Below, in pieces: positions 44,569-52,694 of a DNA stretch of 64,000 nt (its first letter is position 1; each line of letters starts with the position of its first letter). The notes beneath the pieces are model-generated. The model did not search any database, had not been told where the DNA came from, and was given only the letters and a program-made list of their open reading frames with translations. The stretch comes from Fontibacterium temperatum (GTDB lineage Bacteria > Pseudomonadota > Alphaproteobacteria > Pelagibacterales > Pelagibacteraceae): contig CAXNKS010000002.1 in assembly GCA_964203055.1 (NCBI GenBank), positions 162,575 through 226,574 of the forward strand. The letters are read 5' to 3'. Position numbers and translations under genes: made by a program.

Positions 44569-46674
44569 ATGCTTCTCAATCCAAGTTTTGTTCTAAATTT
44601 AATAATCCTTAGTGGAATTTTATCAATTATTTTTGCTTATATAACTGGCGTTCAAATTTTGTCAGCAAGTTCAGGTAATGCAAGAATGAAAGAAATTGCT
44701 GGTGCTATTCAAATTGGAGCGAAAGCATATTTAAATCGTCAATATAAAACTATAGCAATAGTTGGGGTAGTCGTTCTTGTTATTGTAATTTATTTATTTA
44801 ATGTTTGGGTTGGACTTGGTTATTTTATTGGTGCTTTTTTATCAGGAATAGCAGGATACGCTGGAATGTTAATTTCAGTTCAAGCAAACGTAAGAACTGC
44901 TGAAGCTTCAAGAAAAAGTTTAGCAGAAGGATTAAGAATATCTTTTAAATCAGGCGCTTTAACAGGAATGTTAGTTGCTGGTTTAGCTTTGCTTGCTATC
45001 GCTGTTTATTACTTAATACTTTTAGAATTAAAAATTAATGAAAGAGAAATTTCTAATGCGCTTGTTGCATTAGGATTTGGTGCTTCATTAATTTCAATTT
45101 TTGCAAGATTAGGTGGAGGAATTTTTACTAAAGGAGCGGATGTTGGAGCTGACTTAGTTGGAAAAGTTGAAGCTGGAATTCCAGAGGACGATCCAAGAAA
45201 TCCTGCAGTTATCGCTGATAACGTTGGAGATAACGTTGGAGATTGTGCTGGAATGGCTGCAGATTTATTTGAAACTTATGCAGTTACAATTGTTGCTACA
45301 ATGGTTTTAGCATCAATATTTTTCTCTGGAAATTTAAACATGTTAATTTACCCGTTAGCAATTGCGGGTAGCTGTTTGATCACATCTATTATTGGAACTT
45401 ACTTTGTAAGATTAGGCGCTAATAAAAGTATTATGGGCGCTTTATATAAAGGCTTTATAGTTTCAGCAGTTTTATCTTTAGCTATTTTATATCCAGTTAC
45501 TGAACATGTTATTGGATTAACTAAAGTATATAAAGTCGGAGCTATTAGTTTTACTGGCCTTAAATTATATTACTGCGGAGCAATAGGTCTTGTAATTACT
45601 GGATTATTAATTTGGGTTACAGAATATTACACTAGCACGGCTTATAACCCTGTAAAATCTATCGCTAAATCTTCAACAACTGGACACGGTACAAACGTAA
45701 TTCAAGGTTTAGCCGTATCTATGGAAGCAACAGCAATACCAGCTTTAATTATTGTTGTTGGAATTTTATCAACTTATTTAATTGCAGGCTTATATGGAAT
45801 TGCAATTTCAGTTACTACAATGTTAGCATTAACAGGAATGGTGGTTGCTTTAGATGCGTACGGACCAGTTACAGATAACGCTGGTGGAATAGCGCAAATG
45901 AGTAATTTACCTCCTAGCGTTAGAAAAGTTACTGACGCTCTTGATGCAGTTGGAAATACTACAAAAGCTATTACAAAAGGATATGCAATTGGTTCTGCGG
46001 GACTAGGCGCTTTAGTTTTGTTTGCTGCTTACACAGAAGATATTAAACATTTTGCTAAAACACCTGGATCAGCATTAAAAGGAATTGTTGTAAATTTTGA
46101 TTTATCAAATCCATATGTTGTTATTGGTTTATTAATTGGAGGTTTACTTCCTTATCTGTTTGCTTCTATGGGAATGCAAGCAGTAGGTAGAGCAGGCGGA
46201 GCTGTAGTTGTTGAAGTTAGAAGACAGTTTAAAAAATGGCCTGGAATTATGAAGAACAAACAAAAACCAGACTATAGAAACGCTGTAGATATTTTAACTA
46301 AAGCTGCAATTAAAGAAATGATCGTCCCTTCTTTATTGCCAGTTTTATCTCCAATAGTTCTTTATGTTATAATTTATTACATAGCAGGAACTTCTTCAGC
46401 ATTATCTGCTTTAGGTGCAATGTTATTAGGTGTTATCATTACTGGATTTTTCTTAGCAGTATCAATGACAGCTGGTGGTGGCGCATGGGATAATGCAAAA
46501 AAATATATTGAAGATGGTCATTACGGCGGAAAAGGCTCTGATGCTCACAAAGCTGCGGTAACAGGAGACACAGTTGGAGATCCTTATAAAGATACGGCAG
46601 GACCAGCGGTTAATCCGATGATTAAGATTACAAATATTGTAGCTTTATTATTGCTTGCGATTATTGCTCGTTAG
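44569..46674 (+). CDS. hppA: Membrane-bound proton-pumping pyrophosphatase HppA, K+-independent type
   Basis: HppA pumps protons across the membrane using pyrophosphate hydrolysis. The 701-residue protein has about 16 membrane helices and the pyrophosphate motif GGIFTKGADVGADLVGKVEA, DDPRNPAVIADNVGDNVGDC, and DTVGDPYKDTAGPAVNPMIK. The determinant segment reads GNTTKAITKGYAIG, with Lys where K+-dependent enzymes have Ala, so it should not need potassium. It is preceded by 115 bases with no gene and no firm promoter. Confidence 0.97.
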   Translation: MLLNPSFVLNLIILSGILSIIFAYITGVQILSASSGNARMKEIAGAIQIGAKAYLNRQYKTIAIVGVVVLVIVIYLFNVWVGLGYFIGAFLSGIAGYAGMLISVQANVRTAEASRKSLAEGLRISFKSGALTGMLVAGLALLAIAVYYLILLELKINEREISNALVALGFGASLISIFARLGGGIFTKGADVGADLVGKVEAGIPEDDPRNPAVIADNVGDNVGDCAGMAADLFETYAVTIVATMVLASIFFSGNLNMLIYPLAIAGSCLITSIIGTYFVRLGANKSIMGALYKGFIVSAVLSLAILYPVTEHVIGLTKVYKVGAISFTGLKLYYCGAIGLVITGLLIWVTEYYTSTAYNPVKSIAKSSTTGHGTNVIQGLAVSMEATAIPALIIVVGILSTYLIAGLYGIAISVTTMLALTGMVVALDAYGPVTDNAGGIAQMSNLPPSVRKVTDALDAVGNTTKAITKGYAIGSAGLGALVLFAAYTEDIKHFAKTPGSALKGIVVNFDLSNPYVVIGLLIGGLLPYLFASMGMQAVGRAGGAVVVEVRRQFKKWPGIMKNKQKPDYRNAVDILTKAAIKEMIVPSLLPVLSPIVLYVIIYYIAGTSSALSALGAMLLGVIITGFFLAVSMTAGGGAWDNAKKYIEDGHYGGKGSDAHKAAVTGDTVGDPYKDTAGPAVNPMIKITNIVALLLLAIIAR

Positions 46675-47117
46675 TCGTTAGTTTTACCAAAGTTTTTAGC
46701 TCGTTGTCTCATACTAGCTAAGAAACTTGATAAGAAACTAGAATCTTTACCAAGACTGATCGTTGAAGATTCATCAAAGGGATTTTTGCTTAAAGTATTT
46801 TTATCTAAGAAATTAATTTTTTTTAGGATACCTAAATCATCAAACTCTAACCTTAGTGTATTATTGTCGGTAATTACTTTTGTACCGTACTTATTTCTTG
46901 TTTGATGAACCTCATGATAAAACCAAATATTATTATTAGTTAGTCCTACATTTTGGGGTGGTCCAATTAAATTTAATACGTCGTTAGAATTAGTGATATT
47001 TGCCTGCAAAGATTCTGATTTAATTTTTAAATTATCGATACCGTGCAATTCATCGATTGTTGTGCAGCTAACTATAAAAAAAAATACCAGGATATATTTA
47101 TAGAAAGAAAATCTCAT
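46671..47117 (-). CDS. bamE: Outer-membrane assembly lipoprotein BamE (SmpA/OmlA family)
   Basis: BamE is an outer-membrane lipoprotein of the BAM complex that inserts beta-barrels. A short signal (YKYILVFFFIVSC) ends in a lipobox Cys at residue 18. The fold segment NSNDVLNLIGPPQNVGLTNNNIWFYH and TLRLEFDDLGILKKINFL follows the SmpA/OmlA pattern. The 148-residue length includes a charged tail. It is convergent with hppA (four-base overlap). Confidence 0.88.
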   Translation of the reverse strand: MRFSFYKYILVFFFIVSCTTIDELHGIDNLKIKSESLQANITNSNDVLNLIGPPQNVGLTNNNIWFYHEVHQTRNKYGTKVITDNNTLRLEFDDLGILKKINFLDKNTLSKNPFDESSTISLGKDSSFLSSFLASMRQRAKNFGKTND

Positions 47118-47205
47118 ATGCTAAAAATCACTATCATATAAATATAAAATTTTGCCATCTAATCAACGATTATTAACTATGTTGATTTATTGGGGTTAAA
47201 TGGTA

Positions 47206-47233
47206 TTGAGTGTCCTAATTTTTAAACTATTAT
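47206..47233 (+). promoter_or_regulatory. Candidate promoter of rpmF-plsX
   Basis: TTGAGT (47206-47211) and TATTAT (47228-47233) are 16 bases apart in the 125-base gap upstream of rpmF. The rpmF ATG is only nine bases past the -10 box, so the leader would be very short. In such AT-rich DNA the match is suggestive only. Confidence 0.3.
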
Positions 47234-47242
47234 ATTATTCAA

Positions 47243-47422
47243 ATGGCAGTACCTAAGCGCAAAACATCGAAAGCTAGAAGGAACTTAAGAAGATCACATC
47301 ACGCTGTATCTTTTGCAAATGTTATTGAAGATAAAAAAAGTGGTGAATACAGACTTCCGCATCATGTAGATGAAAAGACCGGAATGTATAATGGTAAACA
47401 AATTTTTAAGCCTAAAGCTTAA
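47243..47422 (+). CDS. rpmF: 50S ribosomal protein L32
   Basis: This 59-residue ribosomal protein begins MAVPKRKTSKARRNLRRSHH, the L32 signature, and continues with GEYRLPHHVDEKTGMYNGKQ. As in many alphaproteobacteria there is no Cys zinc ribbon in the C-terminal half. It is encoded 25 bases before plsX; the rpmF-plsX pairing is widely conserved. Confidence 0.97.
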   Translation: MAVPKRKTSKARRNLRRSHHAVSFANVIEDKKSGEYRLPHHVDEKTGMYNGKQIFKPKA

Positions 47423-47447
47423 TTCAATTAATTATCAATTTATTTAA

Positions 47448-48446
47448 ATGAAATTTACAGTTGCAGTTGATGCAATGGGTGGTGATGAATCCCCTTTAAA
47501 AGTTATCAAAGGCTTAGATTTATTTTTACAAAATAATCAGAATTTAAAATTTTTAATTTTTGGTAATAGAGATTTAATAAATCCTATCTTAGAAAAATAT
47601 CCTTTAGTTGGAACTTCAGGCACTGTCGTTCATACAAATGAAAAAGTAAAAGATGATGAATCGCCATTAGAAGCAGTTAAAAATGGAAAAAATTCTAGCA
47701 TGTGGTTAGCACTTACAGCATTGAAAAATAAAAATGCAGATATAGCAATTTCAGCAGGAAATACTGCAGCGCTGCTTGTTATGTCTAGATTAATTCTAGA
47801 AACAATAGAGGGAATTGATAAGCCAGCTTTAGCATCGATGTGGCCATCTCATAAAGGATTAAGTGTTGTTTTAGATTTAGGAGCAAATATTGATTGTAGT
47901 ATAAAAAATTTAGTAGATTTTTCAAAACTTGGAGCAGCTTTGCATAGAGCAGTTTTTAAAAAAGAAAAACCAACAGTTGCATTGCTTAATATTGGAAGTG
48001 AAGACAGTAAAGGAAGTGATTTGTTAAAGAAAAGTTTGCAAGAATTAAGACAGATTAACAGTGATAGTTTTTCATTTACCGGTTTCATAGAAGGAAATCA
48101 TATAAAAGATGGCAATGTAGACGTAATAGTTACAGATGGTTTCTCAGGCAACATAGCTTTAAAAACTGCTGAAGGAACTGCAAAATATATTGCAGCTCTG
48201 GTTAAAGAAAAGTTTTTAAATTCTTGGTATTCAAAATTTATTTATTTGTTATCTTTTAAAATTTTTAACAGCATTAAAAATGATTTAGATCCAAGAAAAT
48301 ATAATGGTGGTATATTTTTAGGACTAACATCACCGGTTGTAAAAAGTCATGGCGCTACAGATTATATAGGTTTTTATCACTCTATTAAATTGTGCTATGA
48401 TATTTTAAATGGTAATTTGCAGGAACAAATACAAAAAAATTTATAA
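47448..48446 (+). CDS. plsX: Phosphate acyltransferase PlsX
   Basis: PlsX makes acyl-phosphate from acyl-ACP, the donor used by PlsY (encoded at 10360-10914). The 332-residue protein has VAVDAMGGDESPLKVIKGL, SAGNTAALLVMSRLIL, DLGANIDC and VIVTDGFSGNIALKTAEG, all family motifs. In most alphaproteobacteria fabH follows; here ihfA comes next after only 10 bases. Confidence 0.96.
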   Translation: MKFTVAVDAMGGDESPLKVIKGLDLFLQNNQNLKFLIFGNRDLINPILEKYPLVGTSGTVVHTNEKVKDDESPLEAVKNGKNSSMWLALTALKNKNADIAISAGNTAALLVMSRLILETIEGIDKPALASMWPSHKGLSVVLDLGANIDCSIKNLVDFSKLGAALHRAVFKKEKPTVALLNIGSEDSKGSDLLKKSLQELRQINSDSFSFTGFIEGNHIKDGNVDVIVTDGFSGNIALKTAEGTAKYIAALVKEKFLNSWYSKFIYLLSFKIFNSIKNDLDPRKYNGGIFLGLTSPVVKSHGATDYIGFYHSIKLCYDILNGNLQEQIQKNL

Positions 48447-48456
48447 ATAAATATTT

Positions 48457-48768
48457 GTGACAACTACTATCACAAGACAATATTTGTCCGATCTAGTTTA
48501 TAAAGAACTAGGAATTTCTAAAGTCGAAGCTTCAAATTTTATCGATGATATTTTTGAGTTTATTACGTTACAACTTGAAAAAAAGAACAAAGTTAAGATA
48601 GCTAATTTTGGCTCTTTTAATATTCGTCATAAAAATGAAAGAATTGGAAGAAATCCAAAGACAAAGGAACAAAAAGTTATTTCTAGTAGGACAGTTGTTA
48701 CTTTTAAGCCTTCTAAAATCTTAAAAAATAAAATTAATAAAAATATAAATGTCGGAGAAGTCAGCTGA
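48457..48768 (+). CDS. ihfA: Integration host factor subunit alpha
   Basis: IHF-alpha forms a DNA-bending dimer with IHF-beta and shapes promoters and the nucleoid. The HU/IHF fold is clear: ITRQYLSDLVYKELGISKVE, KVKIANFGSFNIRHKNERIG and RNPKTKEQKVISSRTVVTFK (beta-arm with the conserved RNP). Start is a GTG. Length is 103. It overlaps the downstream merR-type gene by 20 bases, the usual ihfA-merR order. Confidence 0.93.
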   Translation: MTTTITRQYLSDLVYKELGISKVEASNFIDDIFEFITLQLEKKNKVKIANFGSFNIRHKNERIGRNPKTKEQKVISSRTVVTFKPSKILKNKINKNINVGEVS

Positions 48769-49135
48769 AGCTTTAAAAACAATAGGGGAAGTAGCCAAAG
48801 AATTAAATCTTATTGAGTTAGAAACGGGAAAAGCAAAAACTTACATTTTAAGATTTTGGGAAAAAGAGTTTCCTCAATTAAAGCCAAAACTAAGAGCCAA
48901 AGGTCGAAGATATTATACAGCTGAGAACATCAAGCTTTTGAAAAAAATTCAATATCTTTTAAAAGATAAAGGACTGACTATAAAAGGTGCAAAAAAAATA
49001 ATAGAAAATAATATTAATGATATTGAAGTTGACGATTTTGAGAGAAAAGATATAAGCACTAACGATTTATTAAATAAAAAAGAAAAGCTAAATAGAATTA
49101 AAAAAATTATTACCGAATTAAAAAACCTCTCTTAA
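48749..49135 (+). CDS. MerR-family transcriptional regulator
   Basis: This 128-residue regulator has a winged-helix DNA-binding domain at its N-terminus (TIGEVAKELNL, then KTYILRFWEKEFPQLKPK and RRYYTAENIKLLKKIQYLL). It lacks the usual first-helix arrangement and metal Cys of sensor MerR proteins. It matches the conserved MerR-like protein encoded after ihfA in alphaproteobacteria; its target is unknown. It overlaps ihfA and lies one base before rpmG. Confidence 0.9.
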   Translation: MSEKSAEALKTIGEVAKELNLIELETGKAKTYILRFWEKEFPQLKPKLRAKGRRYYTAENIKLLKKIQYLLKDKGLTIKGAKKIIENNINDIEVDDFERKDISTNDLLNKKEKLNRIKKIITELKNLS

Positions 49136-49136
49136 A

Positions 49137-49328
49137 ATGGCAAAAAAAACATCAGTTAAAGTCAGACTTGTTCCAGAGTTAAAACCTAATAGTGCTTTTA
49201 ATTATTATGTTAAAAAACCTACTGCAGGAGAAAAAGTTAAAATTAAATTGAGAGTTAGAAAGTACAATCCCTCAACACGCAAACATGAATGGTTTGTGGA
49301 AAAAAAACTTCCTCCACATAGCAAATAG
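49137..49328 (+). CDS. rpmG: 50S ribosomal protein L33
   Basis: This 63-residue basic protein reads VKVRLVPELK, FNYYVKKPTAGEKVKIKL and the L33 signature RKYNPSTRKHEWFVEKKL. No zinc Cys are present, as in other Cys-free L33. It is slightly longer than the usual 55 residues, with a PPHSK tail. It begins one base after the MerR-type gene. Confidence 0.82.
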   Translation: MAKKTSVKVRLVPELKPNSAFNYYVKKPTAGEKVKIKLRVRKYNPSTRKHEWFVEKKLPPHSK

Positions 49329-49331
49329 TAG

Positions 49332-49604
49332 TTATTTAACTATTTTTTTTTCTAATTTTATTGAATATTGAATTAGTTTATTCCAAAAGTTTTTTACTAA
49401 TACAAAATCAATTTTATTCTTTTTGGATTCAGCTTTAATTCTTTTCATTATTTGACTAATTCTTTTTTTATCAACGATAGTTCGTTTATTTTTATACTTT
49501 GCAATTTTTAAGACTTGCTTCTTTCTTAGACCAAGCAGTCTGATAATTTGCCTATCAATAGTATCAATAGTAGAACGGATTTTTATAATTTTTCTTTGCG
49601 ACAT
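49332..49604 (-). CDS. aroQ: Chorismate mutase, AroQ type
   Basis: Chorismate mutase rearranges chorismate to prephenate for Phe and Tyr synthesis. The 90-residue all-helical protein follows the AroQ pattern: KIRSTIDTIDRQIIRLLGLRKKQVLKI split as IRSTIDTIDRQIIRLLGLRK with the active-site Arg, then AKYKN with the Lys, and VDKKRISQIMKRIK. It stands alone without a prephenate dehydratase domain. It is convergent with rpmG, separated by three bases, and divergent from ctaA. Confidence 0.88.
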   Translation of the reverse strand: MSQRKIIKIRSTIDTIDRQIIRLLGLRKKQVLKIAKYKNKRTIVDKKRISQIMKRIKAESKKNKIDFVLVKNFWNKLIQYSIKLEKKIVK

Positions 49605-49647
49605 TAAATCGTTTTTAAAATATGGATAAGTTAATTATTAATTTATA

Positions 49648-50676
49648 ATGCTAAACACAAATAATCTAAATAAAAATAATACTCATATTACTATTTGGTT
49701 ATATTTGTCTTTATTTTTAGTTTCAGCACTTATCTTTATTGGCGGTCTTACCCGTTTAACAGAATCTGGTCTTTCAATAACTAATTGGGAATTGTTTAGT
49801 GGAATTTTGCCTCCACTTACGGATAAGAAATGGGAATATTATTTTTCTTTATACAAACAAATTCCCCAATACAAAGAAATTAATTTTGGTATGTCTTTAG
49901 CTGAATTTAAATATATTTTTTGGTGGGAATATATTCATCGATTATTAGCAAGATTAGCTTCTTTAACATTCATATTACCCTTTATATATTTTGTTATTAA
50001 AAAAAAATTTAATTTTAAACAAATTGTTTTTTATTCAATAATTTCTTTATTATTCTTTTTCCAGGGATTTCTAGGGTGGTATATGGTTAAAAGTGGTTTA
50101 ATCTCGAATACAGATGTTAGCCATTTTAGATTGTCAGCACATCTATTAGGTGCTCAGATTATATTATCACTACTATTTTTTTCTATTTTATTTAGAAATA
50201 CTAAAAAAATTTATTTAAACTTGTATTCTTATTTAATTCTTTTCTTTTTAATAATTATTTTCTTTCAAATCGCAATTGGAGCTTTTGTTTCAGGATTAGA
50301 TGCTGCAAAAATATATCAAACCTGGCCTTTAATGAATGGAAATTTTGTACCTGAGGATGTTTTGATTAAAGAATTTTCAAATTCAGACTCTTATTCTAGT
50401 CCTTCCCATGTTCAATTTTTGCACAGGATTATTGCTTATTTTATAATATTAATTTTTAGTTTTATTTTTTATTTTTTATTAAAAAGTAAAATTGTTAATT
50501 TGAAGTATTTGTTCATAGTTTTGTCAGCAATAATTTTTCAAGTTCTGCTTGGTATTCTAGTTTTAACCAGTGGTTATAAAATATATATTGCTAGTCTTCA
50601 TCAACTAGGTTCGATTTTTTTACTTTTTTCGATAATTTATCTATTTTACCAAGTATCAATCTCTCAAAAATATTAA
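49648..50676 (+). CDS. ctaA: Heme A synthase CtaA
   Basis: CtaA oxidises the methyl group of heme O to make heme A for cytochrome c oxidase. The 342-residue membrane protein has about eight helices and conserved His in WWEYIHRLLARL, SHFRLSAHL, QFLHRIIAYF and ASLHQLGSI. The loop IGGLTRLTESGLSITNWELF is a strong signature of the alphaproteobacterial (type 2) form. It shows the cell respires with an aa3-type oxidase. Confidence 0.95.
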   Translation: MLNTNNLNKNNTHITIWLYLSLFLVSALIFIGGLTRLTESGLSITNWELFSGILPPLTDKKWEYYFSLYKQIPQYKEINFGMSLAEFKYIFWWEYIHRLLARLASLTFILPFIYFVIKKKFNFKQIVFYSIISLLFFFQGFLGWYMVKSGLISNTDVSHFRLSAHLLGAQIILSLLFFSILFRNTKKIYLNLYSYLILFFLIIIFFQIAIGAFVSGLDAAKIYQTWPLMNGNFVPEDVLIKEFSNSDSYSSPSHVQFLHRIIAYFIILIFSFIFYFLLKSKIVNLKYLFIVLSAIIFQVLLGILVLTSGYKIYIASLHQLGSIFLLFSIIYLFYQVSISQKY

Positions 50677-50693
50677 AATTTGCCTTTATCTAT

Positions 50694-50722
50694 TTGACAT
50701 AATTATAGGCAAAATATATTTA
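50694..50722 (+). promoter_or_regulatory. Candidate promoter of rplM-rpsI
   Basis: A perfect TTGACA (50694-50699) is followed by TATATT (50715-50720, 15-base spacing) or TATTTA (50717-50722, 17-base spacing). rplM starts at 50735. An imperfect inverted repeat (TGCCTTTA at 50681-50688, TATAGGCA at 50704-50711) brackets the -35 box and may be a ctaA terminator or a regulatory site. Confidence 0.55.
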
Positions 50723-50734
50723 TTCCGTTCCATT

Positions 50735-51191
50735 ATGACTGAATTTATTAAAAAGAAAGAAGTTAAAAAGAACTGGTACAAGATCGATGCAACAAATTTA
50801 ATTGTTGGCAGATTAGCTTCTGAGATAACTAAAATTTTAAGAGGAACAAAAAAAACTAGCTTTACTCCAAATATGGATGATGGAGATTTTGTAATCGTAA
50901 CTAATGCTAGAAAAATAAAATTTACTGGAAAAAAATTTAGTTAATAAAATTTATTATAAACATACAGGCTATCCAGGTGGGATTAAGGAAACTACTCCAA
51001 ATCAAATTCTTCAAAAAGATCCATCTAGAATTATTAAATTAGCTGTTAAGAGAATGTTACCAAGAGGTCCACTAGGCAGAAAACAACTTGGAAATTTAAA
51101 AGTTTATAATGATGAAAAACATCCTCATGAAACTCAAAAAGCAGTAGATTTCGATTTTAAATCTAGAAATAAAAAAAATTCTTTAAATTAA
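50735..51191 (+). CDS. rplM: 50S ribosomal protein L13, one frameshift
   Basis: L13 is an early-assembly large-subunit protein. KKNWYKIDATNLIVGRLASE and TNARKIKFTGKKFS are read from 50735, then TAA appears at 50942. The rest (NKIYYKHTGYPGGIKETTPN, MLPRGPLGRKQLGNLKVY) continues one frame on to the TAA at 51189-51191. Removing one T at 50941-50942 gives FSNKIYYKHTGYPGG, exactly the family sequence, and a 151-residue protein. L13 is essential or nearly so, so this is very probably an assembly error. It precedes rpsI by three bases, the universal order. Confidence 0.94.
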
Positions 51192-51194
51192 TAT

Positions 51195-51605
51195 ATGGTT
51201 CAAAGTTTAGCTGTTTCAAACGATAGATTTTACGCAACTGGAAAAAGAAAAAGTTCAATAGCTAGAGTTTGGCTAAAAGCAGGATCAGGATCTATTTTAG
51301 TAAATGGAAAAAAATATAACGAATATTTTAAACGTCCAGTTCTACAACTAAGCATTGAGAAGCCATTTAATGTTATAGCTAAGAATAATGCTTATGATGT
51401 TATGTGCACTGTTAAGGGTGGCGGTTTAACCGGTCAAGCTGGAGCAGTGTCTTTAGGTATATCTAAAGCTTTATATGTTTTAGATGGAACGTTAAGAAAA
51501 ACCTTAAGAAAAGAAAACTTATTAACAAGAGATTCAAGAAAAGTTGAAAGAAAAAAATACGGACAGAAAAAAGCTAGAAGAAGATTCCAGTTCTCTAAAC
51601 GATAG
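51195..51605 (+). CDS. rpsI: 30S ribosomal protein S9
   Basis: S9 lies in the small-subunit head and its C-terminal tail reaches the P-site tRNA. The 136-residue protein has YATGKRKSSIARVWLKAGSG, KGGGLTGQAGAVSLGISKAL, LLTRDSRKVERKKYGQKKAR and the universal SKR end. The stop codon falls inside a palindrome that begins a pair of overlapping hairpins. Confidence 0.98.
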   Translation: MVQSLAVSNDRFYATGKRKSSIARVWLKAGSGSILVNGKKYNEYFKRPVLQLSIEKPFNVIAKNNAYDVMCTVKGGGLTGQAGAVSLGISKALYVLDGTLRKTLRKENLLTRDSRKVERKKYGQKKARRRFQFSKR

Positions 51606-51628
51606 TCTAGCTAGACTAATTTTAGTCT
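51603..51628 (+). terminator. Two mutually exclusive hairpins after rpsI
   Basis: TAGTCT (51603-51608), AGACTA (51613-51618) and TAGTCT (51623-51628) follow one another. The middle segment can pair with either neighbour, giving two alternative six-pair stems with four-base loops. The second is followed by TTTAAG, so it may be a weak terminator; the first includes the rpsI stop codon. Confidence 0.5.
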
Positions 51629-51662
51629 TTAAGTCATTTACAACTTCTTATAAATACAGAGC

Positions 51663-52694
51663 ATGTCTGACAAATATAACGTTTTAATTAATGGAGCCTC
51701 AGGTTTTGTTGGCTTAGAACTTATTAAAATATTAAGTAACCATAAATTTATTAATCTTAAATATCTATGCTCTAGAGGATCTATTGGAAAATCTATTAAT
51801 TCCTTTTTAAAAAATAAAATTAAAAAAAAATTACCCTTAATATCTGATATTAATAAAGCTGATTTAAATGACGTTGATATAATTTTTTCAGCATTGCCAC
51901 ATGGTGAAGCGCAATTATTATCTAATAGTATTTCTTCCCATCATATTTTAATTGATTTATCAGCTGATTTTAGATTTTCAGATATTAAAGTTTATGAAAA
52001 ATGGTACGGACTAAAACATTACGCTCCTAATAAGCAAAAATATTCTGTTTACGGACTTTCTGAATTTGCAAGAAAAGATATTGAAAAGAGTAATATAATT
52101 TCATGCCCTGGATGTTACCCAACATCAGCTCAGCTTCCGCTTATTCCTTTATTGTTAAATAAAATAATTAAAACTTCAAAAATAATAATAGATTCTAAAT
52201 CAGGTTATTCAGGAGCTGGGAAAAAAACTGCTGATAAAAAACTTTATCCTAATATAAATAAAAATATCGCTGCTTATGGTGTTGGCAATCACAGACATAT
52301 GCCTGAAATTGACCAGGGATTAAAATTGTTTGGAAAAGTTTCTGGTGATTTAAAAGTTGAATTTACCCCTCATTTAATTCCAACTTTTAGAGGTATAGTG
52401 ACGACAATATATGCTGATCTTAAAAAGAATATTAGTGTGAAAAAAGTTCATCAATATTTGGTTAAATTTTATAAAAATAGTAATTTTGTAAAAGTTTTAC
52501 CTTATGGTAAATTTGTAAATACAAATAACGTTAACAATACTAACAATTGTAATATTAATATTTTTGCTGGAAGAAATAAAAATCAATTAATTATTGTAAG
52601 CTCTATTGATAATTTAGTTAAAGGAGCTGCAGGACAAGCAGTTCAAAATATGAATATAAGATTAGGTCTGAAAGAAACTGTAGGATTAGAATAA
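51663..52694 (+). CDS. argC: N-acetyl-gamma-glutamyl-phosphate reductase ArgC
   Basis: ArgC reduces acetylglutamyl phosphate to the semialdehyde in arginine synthesis. The 343-residue NADP enzyme has VLINGASGFVGLELIKIL, FSALPHGEAQLLS, the catalytic Cys in SCPGCYPTSAQLPL, and VVSSIDNLVKGAAGQAVQN-like IDNLVKGAAGQAVQNMN. It follows rpsI, a common alphaproteobacterial order, and shares one base with hom. Confidence 0.97.
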   Translation: MSDKYNVLINGASGFVGLELIKILSNHKFINLKYLCSRGSIGKSINSFLKNKIKKKLPLISDINKADLNDVDIIFSALPHGEAQLLSNSISSHHILIDLSADFRFSDIKVYEKWYGLKHYAPNKQKYSVYGLSEFARKDIEKSNIISCPGCYPTSAQLPLIPLLLNKIIKTSKIIIDSKSGYSGAGKKTADKKLYPNINKNIAAYGVGNHRHMPEIDQGLKLFGKVSGDLKVEFTPHLIPTFRGIVTTIYADLKKNISVKKVHQYLVKFYKNSNFVKVLPYGKFVNTNNVNNTNNCNINIFAGRNKNQLIIVSSIDNLVKGAAGQAVQNMNIRLGLKETVGLE

